Of a stretch of 64,000 nt of DNA, positions 35,355 to 43,480 are shown piece after piece. Position 1 is the first letter of the stretch, and each line of letters opens with the position of its first letter. This DNA comes from Gammaproteobacteria bacterium (lineage in GTDB: Bacteria; Pseudomonadota; Gammaproteobacteria; UBA9339): contig JAMCWR010000003.1 of the NCBI GenBank assembly GCA_023480665.1, positions 1-64,000 on the forward strand, read 5' to 3'. A program made the translations under genes and the position numbers. The notes under the pieces are model-generated. The model did no database searches, was not told the DNA's origin, and saw only the letters and a list, made by a program, of their open reading frames with translations.

Positions 35355-37019
35355 TTAAGAGAGCACCATTTTGATCATAAATGTTACCAAAAATGCAGTT
35401 ATCTTTTCCGTAGATAAAAACAATGTTACCATTATAAGTACTGTCACAGTTGGTGAAAAAAGCGCGAAGCTTGAACCAATGCTTACAGTTTTAATTAAAT
35501 TTCCGCACGAATCTACAATATTTAAACTTACCTTATATGTACCCTGGTTTACTGCAAAACAATAGTTGCCATTTGGTAATCTTACTGCATTATTCGCAAA
35601 GTGATTGAAAGTGTCAGAAGAATAAGATGCATCGATTTCTTGCTGATAATTTGCAAGGACAATGCGAAGCTCTCCTCCCACAAAATCCGAAACTGTGATA
35701 CCGCTTGCTTGATCGCCCCAAGCAATATCTAAACCTCCGCTAGCAATCCCATTAGATAAAACATATTTTCTGCCATTTAGCGGTAAATTGTATTGTGTGT
35801 CATTTCCGTCAAATGCGGTCGCAATCCCTTGCATTGTGGTATTCGCATGGACCAAAGATCCCATATAATTAACATCATAAATAAATACATAGCCTGGGCT
35901 AAGATCTAAAATGTAAAAATTTTTGCCCTCATTTCCTGCAACATAAGTCCAACGAGACAAGCTTGATGGAATTGCTTTTGGCACAACTAACACATCATTT
36001 CCATAACCACCATAAAGAACTGGGCTGCCACCAGTAGTAGCGGTCAATACGTCATCTTTTCGAGAGCCAAAAACCTCATTATCATTTTCATGCTCATTAA
36101 AACTTGGAACGTATTCAACAAGATCCCCGCCTTGGAAGGTTTTTTGCTCATCGCCAGAGGGTATACCCCAAATCACTGGACCGCCTAGAAGTTTAATTTG
36201 CCCCTCATTTGCCTTAAAGATTCTTTGGTATTGCCGTACGGTAAGGTGTATATCTAAGTCATCGGCAGCAGATTTGCCATGAAATAACGCCGCTTCTTTT
36301 AAGCGACGATTCTGTAAACCAGCATCATGATTGAGATTGCAATTTTCTATGAGATCTATCAACACCCCTAAATCATCATGAACTCTTACTAAGCGTTGCA
36401 ATCCCTCACGAGTCCACTTACCCAAAAGATCAGGTCTATTAAAAGTTAAACTCTGCAAAGCAATTAATTGGTTGGCGCGAAATGGTGTATTGCGAAAATC
36501 TATCGTTGGATCAAGTGGATCTTTTAATTGATTAATAAATTGTGGCATTAAACCTACGAAAGTTCCTTTTTTATTTGTAACACCAATTAAAGTGTAGAGA
36601 AGAAGCCTGCTGATTTCATCATCATCGAGACCATCCCCGCCTTCTGGCCAACCTGGAACAGTGCGGATTGTTTTTAAATTCCAGATTCTTCCTGAGTTAA
36701 AAGATGCGGTGAAAATAGCATCGAGTTCGCTATCATCGGTGCGGACAGTTAGATCTAATCCTATGCCAAGAGTCATATCTTGTGAAATTGGATCTTTATA
36801 AGTCTTTCGTCTAACCGCTTCTACCAAACTAAGAAAACTATATGTTGGAATAAAAAATGCGGATTGAATCCCATGATCTTTTAAATCTTGAAACATTTGG
36901 TTAGCTGAAAGCGATGAGACTGTCGATTCGATTATTGGTTTAATATTTTTTATATCATCGCCAGTTAATTTTGCTAATAAAGTTGTAAGATCATTTGTAT
37001 TGCGGTATCTGGGCTGCAT
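35355..37019 (-). CDS. Lysozyme-like (GH24) / RTX-motif protein copy 1, N-terminal segment
   Basis: The first 554 codons of copy 1 begin at the ATG at 37019 with GAGAG upstream; an in-frame start at 37079 would overlap the preceding gene. Residues about 60-260 resemble phage T4-type lysozyme. Glu67, Asp76 and Thr83 (E-X8-D-X6-T followed by LGIG) match the GH24 catalytic pattern, and GLQNRRLKEAALFHG matches the late helix. A single RTX-like motif follows (LYGGYGNDVLVV). No signal peptide is seen. The frame fails near 35456-35461 (a run of six T on the coding strand), after which the natural sequence continues one frame over. Confidence 0.75.
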   Translation of the reverse strand: MQPRYRNTNDLTTLLAKLTGDDIKNIKPIIESTVSSLSANQMFQDLKDHGIQSAFFIPTYSFLSLVEAVRRKTYKDPISQDMTLGIGLDLTVRTDDSELDAIFTASFNSGRIWNLKTIRTVPGWPEGGDGLDDDEISRLLLYTLIGVTNKKGTFVGLMPQFINQLKDPLDPTIDFRNTPFRANQLIALQSLTFNRPDLLGKWTREGLQRLVRVHDDLGVLIDLIENCNLNHDAGLQNRRLKEAALFHGKSAADDLDIHLTVRQYQRIFKANEGQIKLLGGPVIWGIPSGDEQKTFQGGDLVEYVPSFNEHENDNEVFGSRKDDVLTATTGGSPVLYGGYGNDVLVVPKAIPSSLSRWTYVAGNEGKNFYILDLSPGYVFIYDVNYMGSLVHANTTMQGIATAFDGNDTQYNLPLNGRKYVLSNGIASGGLDIAWGDQASGITVSDFVGGELRIVLANYQQEIDASYSSDTFNHFANNAVRLPNGNYCFAVNQGTYKVSLNIVDSCGNLIKTVSIGSSFALFSPTVTVLIMVTLFLSTEKITAFLVTFMIKMVLS

Positions 37020-37033
37020 ATTAATCTCTCTAG

Positions 37034-37483
37034 TTACTTGAGTACAATATAAAATTTTAACGGGTTTCCATGAAACCACATCGATCCATCTGCAATACTA
37101 CCACTTTGATATTTACAAAAAATATCAGATATGTCGTTTTGAAGAATAGAATTGATAACTTCCTTTGAAAAAATCAAGCTATATTGCTCTATGAATTGTC
37201 TTTTTGTTTTTATATATTGAATAACTTTTTTATCAGAAGAATTTTCTCTAACTTTACCCACTTTTAATGGGTAAGATGCCATTTCTGCAAGTTTATTTTT
37301 ATCATTATTTAGAACAGCATTTTTAACTAATTTTGCGAATGTTACAGCATCATTATAATCGATAAATTCGTTCTTACATTGCCGTATTTCTTCTTTACGC
37401 AAAGACGATAATCCAAAACTCAAATCCACAACAGTAAAGGCCAGAACAGTTGTTAATAGCAAAATTTGCGCTAAATTCTTCAT
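37034..37483 (-). CDS. Small exported protein paired with lysozyme-like copy 1
   Basis: This roughly 149-residue protein has a Sec signal peptide (MKNLAQILLLTTVLAFTVVDLSFG). Its mature domain carries AKLVKNAVLNNDKNKLAEMASYPLKV and a YIKTKRQFIEQYSLIFSKEVI segment. A YPL motif followed by an (R/K)-x-x-F-I-x-x-Y block is common in small periplasmic proteins of unclear function. It is clearly paralogous to the protein at 39965. The ATG at 37483 has GAGGAA upstream, chosen over 37570. It ends 14 bp before the lysozyme-like gene, so the pair is co-transcribed. A cognate inhibitor or immunity role is a hypothesis from position and localisation. Confidence 0.8.
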   Translation of the reverse strand: MKNLAQILLLTTVLAFTVVDLSFGLSSLRKEEIRQCKNEFIDYNDAVTFAKLVKNAVLNNDKNKLAEMASYPLKVGKVRENSSDKKVIQYIKTKRQFIEQYSLIFSKEVINSILQNDISDIFCKYQSGSIADGSMWFHGNPLKFYIVLK

Positions 37484-37622
37484 TTTTCCTCGTTCTCTAT
37501 TTATATAGCTATATTGTTTGCGTCTACTCCATTTTTTTAACACCGCGATTAAATCAGAATAATATGACAACCACGGTTTATCACAGTTACCTCGGTCATA
37601 ATCTGATGCGCGCTACCCTAAA

Positions 37623-38010
37623 CTAACTACTTCTTACAAAACTACCAGGCTTTGGCAAAAGACGGGCTGATTGCTCCTCAAGCATAACAGCTGATGCCGA
37701 TGGTTCTAACAATGAAGCGCTATTTGCTTGCTGCCAAAACTGTGCAGAGTTAGAGAATAATGCAGAACGTTGCTGTGTTGATAACCTTAAGTTTCGCGCA
37801 AATAATTCTTGTCTTGGAATAAACTCAGGCCAAAGCCGTCCACTTGTATTTGTATGAATAACAGTAACTAGATCGGGGTCGGTTTGCTCGATTTCTTTTT
37901 TAGCTATCTCCTCTAAATCTGCATTTTTTTCGGAAAGGCTTCGGATAACCTCACCAATTCGAGTTATTTTGTTATTTATTTCTGCAAGCTGACTCGACGA
38001 GGTTTTTTTT
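37623..38010 (-). pseudogene. C-terminal tail of lysozyme-like protein copy 2, out of frame
   Basis: This is the counterpart of 33459-33846 and identical except for the last few codons, which end ...FVRSS before a TAG at 37623. It starts after the 8-A tract at 38003-38010. Because the tract and the frame relation are the same in both copies, the frame change existed before the segment was copied, or has been spread by conversion, or is functional. Confidence 0.6.
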
Positions 38011-38523
38011 CGTGTTAATAATTATTCTAATCAATTTTATTAGCTTCGGAATTTCTCTTTCTAGATAATCAAATTCTTCTACGTAATTGTCAGATTCACC
38101 AACAAGACTTGAACGCTTAGCTGTTACATTTCTTTTATATGCAAATAATACTTTTTGAGATCTTTCTAGATTTGCAACCTCATCATCTGATAATTTGTGT
38201 TGTCTATTCCATGGCCATGTAAAGAGCGAGTATTTTTTTGCCATACCAATTAAATATTGAGTAACTGTGATCCATTCATTAAAAGACAATGGCTGATGGA
38301 ATGTAGAGTTTCTAACTGCCCTTAGCCTTGACGTTTCAATATCTTGTAAATTTAATTCCGAAAGAGTGGCCTGTGCGGTGGGAGATTCTGCGACAGGAGC
38401 AGCCCCTAAATAACCACTGATTGAATTATAAGCAGCGCTACATGCGCTTGACACAAAATGCACTGCCGCTACTGGATAATACCAATACCATGGTACAGTA
38501 GTGTGAGAGGCGGAGGAGGTTTG
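37635..38523. repeat. 889-bp direct repeat, copy 2
   Basis: Partner of 33471-34359. The left boundary lies a few codons inside the tail reading frame and the right boundary in codons for QTSSASHTT, so the repeated unit is a protein-coding module and not an insertion element. No terminal inverted repeats are seen. Confidence 0.92.
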
Positions 38524-39951
38524 TGAATTATCAGTATAAGATTGGGCCTTTGTTTCTGTTTGTTGTTTAGGGTGTGTAGACTCTTCTTTTTCATCAACTT
38601 CTTCTATATTTTTTACTGCCCAAAGAAGATTAAATTGTCCGTTAACATAGTTTGGGATAACAATGCTATTTGTACCCCACTTGATCGTCATCCAATAAGT
38701 GTCGTCAGGGCCTGGAACTCTATCAAACTTGTAAGTAATTCCATCAATGGACATTTGTCCATCAACAATTATTCCTGCTAAAGCCACTTCATGTCGTGTC
38801 ATTCTTCCTTCACGATCAGAATCATAAATAAAAACATTTCCAGGGTTTTCTGCCATACTATAAAGATCATTGTCTTCACCGCCCGCTAAATATGTCCAGC
38901 GAGTTACACCTGTTGATTTAGCGTCTGGAATAATAAATGTATCACCACCTTTACCACCATAAAGAGCAGGGCTACCGTCCGTTGTGGCAATTATTCTATC
39001 TGGATTATAAGATCCAAAAATTTCATTATCATCTTCATCATCAATAAAGCTTGGTACAGTTTTAACTTTATCACCGCCTTGAAAGGTTTGTTGTTCATCG
39101 CCAGAGGGTATACCCCAAACTACTGGGCCATTTATAAGATTTACCCTAAATTTACTAGCAATTTTTTGATATTGGCGTATTGTTAAATGCACATCCAAAT
39201 CAGCGGCTGATGATCTACCATGAAAAAGCGCTACTTCTTTTAAGTGGCGATTCTGTAAGCCGGGATTATGTTCGCGATTACAATTTCCTGTCATATCTTC
39301 CAATACGCCTAAATCTTCACCTGTGTCTGCTAAACGTTGAAGTGCTTCTCGCATTTTTTCACCAACAAGCTCTGGCCCATTGTATGCTAAGCTTTGCAAG
39401 GCAACTAATTGGTGGGCGCGAAAAGGTGTATCGCGAAGATCGATCTTTTTATCTTCATCTTTTAAATGACTAATTAACTGTGGCATTAATCCTACAAAAG
39501 TGCCTTTTTTATTGGTGATGCCAATCAATGCATAACACAAAAGCTTATTAATCTCATCATCGGAAAGACCGTCTTCGAGCCAGCTTTTAGTTTTACGGAT
39601 AGTCTCCAAATCCCATTTTCTTTTAGAATCAAATGATGCGGTAAAAATAGCATTAAGAGCCTCATCAGAATGAACATTTAAATCCAAACCTATCCCAATA
39701 ACCATATCTCCTGTTTCTACATCAGTATATTTTTGGCGCTTGATTCCTTCTACATCACCAAGAAATTTATATAAATGATAAAAAATTTCCGCCTTTTCTT
39801 CCCCCTTTCGTAAACTTTGCAACATTTCATTTGCAGACATTACGTCTTCCCCACAGTTTACAATTACCTCTCTTATCCTAGAGGCCTCATCTTCAGGTAA
39901 CTTTGCATATAATGTAGAAACAGGATCTACTTTAGGTTTGTTTGGAAACAT
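37972..39951 (-). CDS. Lysozyme-like (GH24) / RTX-motif protein copy 2
   Basis: The 659-residue open frame has a GGAG ribosome-binding site at the ATG at 39951. Residues about 55-260 are lysozyme-like: Glu68 and Asp77 (E-X8-D) precede VIGIGLDL, with Val84 where copy 1 and GH24 enzymes have Thr; GLQNRHLKEVALFHG is the late helix. One RTX-like motif follows (LYGGKGGDTFII). The long repeat section of copy 1 is absent; a short linker leads to the shared hydrophobic stretch and helical C-terminus. There is no signal peptide, so export, if any, would need a dedicated system. The frame ends just after the A-tract, and a further tail is open in another frame (37623-38010). Confidence 0.8.
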   Translation of the reverse strand: MFPNKPKVDPVSTLYAKLPEDEASRIREVIVNCGEDVMSANEMLQSLRKGEEKAEIFYHLYKFLGDVEGIKRQKYTDVETGDMVIGIGLDLNVHSDEALNAIFTASFDSKRKWDLETIRKTKSWLEDGLSDDEINKLLCYALIGITNKKGTFVGLMPQLISHLKDEDKKIDLRDTPFRAHQLVALQSLAYNGPELVGEKMREALQRLADTGEDLGVLEDMTGNCNREHNPGLQNRHLKEVALFHGRSSAADLDVHLTIRQYQKIASKFRVNLINGPVVWGIPSGDEQQTFQGGDKVKTVPSFIDDEDDNEIFGSYNPDRIIATTDGSPALYGGKGGDTFIIPDAKSTGVTRWTYLAGGEDNDLYSMAENPGNVFIYDSDREGRMTRHEVALAGIIVDGQMSIDGITYKFDRVPGPDDTYWMTIKWGTNSIVIPNYVNGQFNLLWAVKNIEEVDEKEESTHPKQQTETKAQSYTDNSQTSSASHTTVPWYWYYPVAAVHFVSSACSAAYNSISGYLGAAPVAESPTAQATLSELNLQDIETSRLRAVRNSTFHQPLSFNEWITVTQYLIGMAKKYSLFTWPWNRQHKLSDDEVANLERSQKVLFAYKRNVTAKRSSLVGESDNYVEEFDYLEREIPKLIKLIRIIINTKKNLVESACRNK

Positions 39952-39964
39952 GCTATATTCTCCA

Positions 39965-40417
39965 TCATTTAATTACAGAAACAATCATAAGCGGATCACC
40001 ACCTTGGAACCAAATTGTTCCACCTGCAATTGCAGCGCCCTCGTAATTACAAGAAATATTAGCGGGGTCTGCTTGCAACACAGAAGAAATCACTTCCTTT
40101 GTAAATATTGAATTGTATTGCTCCATAAATTGCTTCTTTGTTCTTATGTAGTAATAAATTACTTTATCACTTTGGCAATGCCTGCTTTTTACAACTCTTA
40201 AAGGATAGCCAGCTAAATTTGCAAGCATCTTCCTATCATTGTTACGCACAGCATCTTGAATTGCTTTAGCTAAAACTACGGCTTTTTTGTAGTCAACAGC
40301 AGAAGATGCACATTGCCTTTCTTGTTCCTCCGGCGTTGGTAAAGTCCCAAATGCTGACGTCACAACAGAAAAAACCAGAATAGTTGTTAATAGTAAAATT
40401 TGTGTTAAGTTTTTCAT
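39965..40417 (-). CDS. Small exported protein paired with lysozyme-like copy 2
   Basis: This roughly 150-residue paralogue of the protein at 37034 has the same signal peptide (MKNLTQILLLTTILVFSVVTSAFG) and the same LANLAGYPLRVVK and YIRTKKQFMEQYNSIFTKEVI blocks. A GGAGGG ribosome-binding site precedes the ATG at 40417. It ends 13 bp before the lysozyme-like gene, repeating the layout of copy 1. By eye the mature parts are roughly half identical, so the two modules have diverged except for the 889-bp segment. Function unknown; see the toxin/inhibitor hypothesis. Confidence 0.8.
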   Translation of the reverse strand: MKNLTQILLLTTILVFSVVTSAFGTLPTPEEQERQCASSAVDYKKAVVLAKAIQDAVRNNDRKMLANLAGYPLRVVKSRHCQSDKVIYYYIRTKKQFMEQYNSIFTKEVISSVLQADPANISCNYEGAAIAGGTIWFQGGDPLMIVSVIK

Positions 40418-40824
40418 TTTTCCCTCCAATAAATATACCCAAAGGTTTCTTTGTGTATCAGTTTTGTTGTGTGTTTATATTTTTAAAAATAAACCAGGGT
40501 TAGTTTTGATTAGATATGACAAAAAGATAAAGAGATCTTTTATTAACAAAAATTTTTCCCCAAAGCCACATCTAGTCACGTGGTTAAGCCAAAACAAGGT
40601 GTTCCTTCATTTGGCGAGGGAGATAGGACACTCCGTGAAATATCTCGATTAGCACTTAAATTATTTTAAGCTTATTTTAATTATCTTTTAACGGTACTGT
40701 TTTGTCAAGCAGATATACATGTGCAAGGCAGGACAGACAGAGCTATCCCGCGGGAGGTGTAACTTTGATTTCGGCAAAAACTTGTGTAACATACGGCTTT
40801 TGATTGCAAAAGGAATCTAAATGT
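40418..40824. other. Intergenic region without a supported gene
   Basis: About 407 bp separate the second lysozyme-like module from the ZIP transporter. An open frame of 62 codons is present (40464-40652) but has no ribosome-binding site or recognisable similarity. No strong palindrome or promoter could be assigned. Confidence 0.5.
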
Positions 40825-41583
40825 ATGTTAGCATTATTGCTCTCATTTGTAGCTGGCTTAGCTAATCTTATTGGCGGTTTTCTCTCTGTTGCAAAAACTA
40901 TCAAACAAGAAACTTTGCGAAATTTCATTGCTCTTTCGGCGGGATTTATTTTGGCAGTAACTATTTTAGACCTCTATCCTGATGTTATTCGCGGACTAGA
41001 TTACGGACCATTATTAATTTTAGTTGGATTTTTTGCGATATTTGTTTTAGAAAATTTTTTCGCCAACTTTGCACACCATGATCATTGTGAGCATGATCAT
41101 ACTTTCATGGGCAAACAATACGAGCATCATAGGCTCAGTAAAAATTCTGTATTAATAGCTTTTTTAGGTTTTGTGATTCATACTTTTTTTGATGGCGCAG
41201 CTATTTCAGCGCGAATTCTGGTTTCGCCAGCTGCAGGTATTTTAGTTTTCTTAGCAGTATTATCACATAAAATCCCCGAAGGTTTTTCTATGTCTGCTTT
41301 ATTTCAAGCAGGTAAATTTTCGCGCACCAAAAGCTTTTTGGCAGCTACAGCGCTTGGGGTTTCAACGATTCTTGGCGCGATTATTGTCTATCTGACTAAG
41401 CAAACAGAATTCAGTTTGGTATTTTTAGCCTTAGCAACTGGATCATTCACTTACATTGTGACATCTGAATTAGTGCCATACATATCGGTTACGCGGGATA
41501 AAAAAAGTATTTTATTCTTTTTACTTGGCATCGGTTTATTTTATCTAACTTCAATTGCTCTTGGTCATTTTGGCATAAAATAG
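40825..41583 (+). CDS. ZIP family metal transporter
   Basis: This is a roughly 252-residue inner-membrane transporter with about eight helices. The metal-site helices are visible: VIHTFFDGAAISA (helix IV) and SHKIPEGFSMSALF (helix V). A cytoplasmic His-rich loop, HHDHCEHDH, follows helix III. Zinc or another divalent cation is the likely substrate. The ATG at 40825 is preferred over a TTG at 40804, although the AGGA is rather far upstream of it. Confidence 0.92.
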   Translation: MLALLLSFVAGLANLIGGFLSVAKTIKQETLRNFIALSAGFILAVTILDLYPDVIRGLDYGPLLILVGFFAIFVLENFFANFAHHDHCEHDHTFMGKQYEHHRLSKNSVLIAFLGFVIHTFFDGAAISARILVSPAAGILVFLAVLSHKIPEGFSMSALFQAGKFSRTKSFLAATALGVSTILGAIIVYLTKQTEFSLVFLALATGSFTYIVTSELVPYISVTRDKKSILFFLLGIGLFYLTSIALGHFGIK

Positions 41584-41584
41584 A

Positions 41585-41989
41585 TTAATTTGATCGCATC
41601 CACTCTTCTAAAATTAATTTTGCAGCAAAACTATCAATTGATTCAGCCTGCAAAGCTTTGTAACCACCGGCCTCAAAAATTCTTGAGCGCGCAGCTTTCG
41701 TAGTCAAACGCTCTTCGGCTGCATACACTGGCAAATGAAAACGCTCCTCTAACTGACGGATAAAATTTTTCGCATAATTTGTGATTTCATGCTCAGTGCC
41801 ATCAAGATTAATCGGCACGCCAACAATTAATGCTGTCGGTTGCCATTTTTTAATCAGATCCTCAATCTCCTTCCAATTAGGCACACCGCGCTTAGCATTA
41901 ATTTTTTGCAAAGGCGTAGCAGTGCCGGTTAGTTTTTGCCCGCTAGCAACACCAATGTTTCTTGTGCCAAAATCAAACGCTAAATACAT
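41585..41989 (-). CDS. ruvX: RuvX/YqgF putative Holliday junction resolvase
   Basis: The 134-residue RNase H-fold protein begins MYLAFDFGTRNIGVASG with the first catalytic Asp, has LIVGVPINLDG and the ERLTTKAA motif, and ends with the late acidic DSFAAKLILEEW. The family has been linked to pre-16S rRNA 5' processing as well as resolvase activity. It follows rsmB by 13 bp on the same strand, so the two may be co-transcribed, both with rRNA-related roles. Confidence 0.94.
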   Translation of the reverse strand: MYLAFDFGTRNIGVASGQKLTGTATPLQKINAKRGVPNWKEIEDLIKKWQPTALIVGVPINLDGTEHEITNYAKNFIRQLEERFHLPVYAAEERLTTKAARSRIFEAGGYKALQAESIDSFAAKLILEEWMRSN

Positions 41990-42002
41990 TATATATCCAT
42001 GA

Positions 42003-43316
42003 TTATTGAGTTTTTGCCGTTTTTTTCAGCAAAACAGCAAAATAAAATCCATCTCCACCCATATTTTCAGGCAAAATCTGCCACCCATATTTTAGCGGCA
42101 TACCAAACTTTAATACAAATTTTTTTTCTACTGTATCTGAGTGTGCAGCTAAAAAAGCAGATACAACATCCACGTTTTCTTGCGGTAATACTGAACAAGT
42201 GACATAAACCAATAACCCATTATCCTCTAGCAAAGGCCAAATTGCTGATAAAATTTGTTGTTGACGCTTAGCTAAATTCTCAATATCTTTTGCTCTTCGC
42301 AAAATTTTAATGTCAGGATGCCGGCGAATTACCCCTGTACCCGAACATGGTGCATCAAGCAAAATTCGGGCAAATTTTTTCCCATCCCACCATGAATCAG
42401 GATGGCTCGCATCACCACAAATAAGCTTGGCAGATAATTCTGCGCGCTTTAAATTCTCAGCAACTTTTTCTAGACGCAAAGGATCGTTATCTAAGCCAAC
42501 AACATCTGCCAACCTATGTTCAGTTTCAAGAATATGCATGAGTTTTCCGCCCGGAGCTGCACATGCATCAAGCATGCGCTGACCTGGCATAAGATCTAAT
42601 AATTCTGGCACAACCTGAGCTGATAAATCTTGCACCGAAACTGCTCCAGCCTGAAAATCAGGCAACAAACTAACATCCTCTGGTTTTGTCAATGTAATTC
42701 CAGTCACCACAAATTGAGCGGCGTTTGCGATTATTTTTGATTCAGCTAACTTTTGTAAATAATCATCACGTGAATTTTTCTTTAAATTTACACGCAAATG
42801 CATTGGTGGCTTTTCATTATTTGCGAGCAGTATTTTTTGCCAATGCAGGGGCCAAGATTTTTGTAATTCTGCTATTAACCATTTAGGATGCGCATAATAT
42901 GCAACCTCGTTTTGCTCTATTTTCGCAAGCAATTGAGTTTTTTCACGTAAAAAGTTGCGTAGTACAGCATTTACTAATTTTGTAGCCCAAAATTTTTTTA
43001 ATTGTTTTGTAGCTTCCACAGTTTCAAAAATTGCCGCATGTTCTGGGATACGCAAATAATTAAGCTGATATAAACCAACCAATAGTAGCGCATAAATAAC
43101 TGGATCAGTTTTTTGTGGATTAGATTTTAAAAGCGAATGCAGTAGATAATCAAATTGAAAATAAAAACGGATTACACCGTAACAAATTTCTTGTAATAAA
43201 GCCCGATCCTTTGCCTGAGTAATTGCTGCTAAATATTCTGGTAAAACCACATCGAGCGATTGCTTTTGTTGTAGAACCTGACCAACAACTATAGCTGCAA
43301 TCGCTCGAATATTCAT
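42003..43316 (-). CDS. rsmB: 16S rRNA (cytosine-967-C5)-methyltransferase
   Basis: RsmB methylates C967 in 16S rRNA. The 437-residue product has an N-terminal NusB-like domain (about 1-140) and a SAM-dependent methyltransferase domain. CAAPGGKLMHILE is the SAM loop, ILLDAPCSGTGVIRRHPDIK motif IV with one catalytic Cys, and YVTCSVLPQEN motif VI with the other. The ATG at 43316 begins MNIRAIAAIVV and has GGA upstream. The frame stays open 37 codons further, but those codons lie in a palindromic repeat and are not homologous. Confidence 0.95.
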   Translation of the reverse strand: MNIRAIAAIVVGQVLQQKQSLDVVLPEYLAAITQAKDRALLQEICYGVIRFYFQFDYLLHSLLKSNPQKTDPVIYALLLVGLYQLNYLRIPEHAAIFETVEATKQLKKFWATKLVNAVLRNFLREKTQLLAKIEQNEVAYYAHPKWLIAELQKSWPLHWQKILLANNEKPPMHLRVNLKKNSRDDYLQKLAESKIIANAAQFVVTGITLTKPEDVSLLPDFQAGAVSVQDLSAQVVPELLDLMPGQRMLDACAAPGGKLMHILETEHRLADVVGLDNDPLRLEKVAENLKRAELSAKLICGDASHPDSWWDGKKFARILLDAPCSGTGVIRRHPDIKILRRAKDIENLAKRQQQILSAIWPLLEDNGLLVYVTCSVLPQENVDVVSAFLAAHSDTVEKKFVLKFGMPLKYGWQILPENMGGDGFYFAVLLKKTAKTQ

Positions 43317-43335
43317 AGATCCATCGCTGTTTGGT

Positions 43336-43421
43336 TTTCGGCGTTGTTGGCTGCGTCGCTCACAATGCTCATGTATTTTCATATACATTCCGCTTGCTCG
43401 CTCCTTGCCGCCTAGCCGAAA
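43336..43421. repeat. REP-like palindromic element C
   Basis: The outer arms TTTCGGC (43336) and GCCGAAA (43415) enclose an imperfect hairpin with TCGCTCACAATGCTCATG and CATATACATTCCGCTTGCTCG, resembling the centre of element B at 7454-7578. It lies directly upstream of rsmB and makes a spurious in-frame extension of that gene. Confidence 0.5.
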
Positions 43422-43480
43422 TTCCAAACTGCTCGGATCTGGCTACAGCAGCCATAGACTCTATCCTTAATTTAGTCAAA

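Noticed and set aside
33471-38523. 889-bp repeats considered as insertion sequences or transposon ends
   Set aside because: No transposase, no terminal inverted repeats and no target duplication; the repeats are in-frame coding modules.
40464-40652. Open frame of 62 codons in the gap before the ZIP transporter
   Set aside because: The faint helix-turn-helix-like ending (LAREIGHSVKYL) is too short to support a transposase or regulator, and there is no ribosome-binding site.
43317-43427. 37-codon N-terminal extension of RsmB
   Set aside because: It is encoded by the palindromic repeat, is not homologous to RsmB, and the ATG at 43316 has its own ribosome-binding site.
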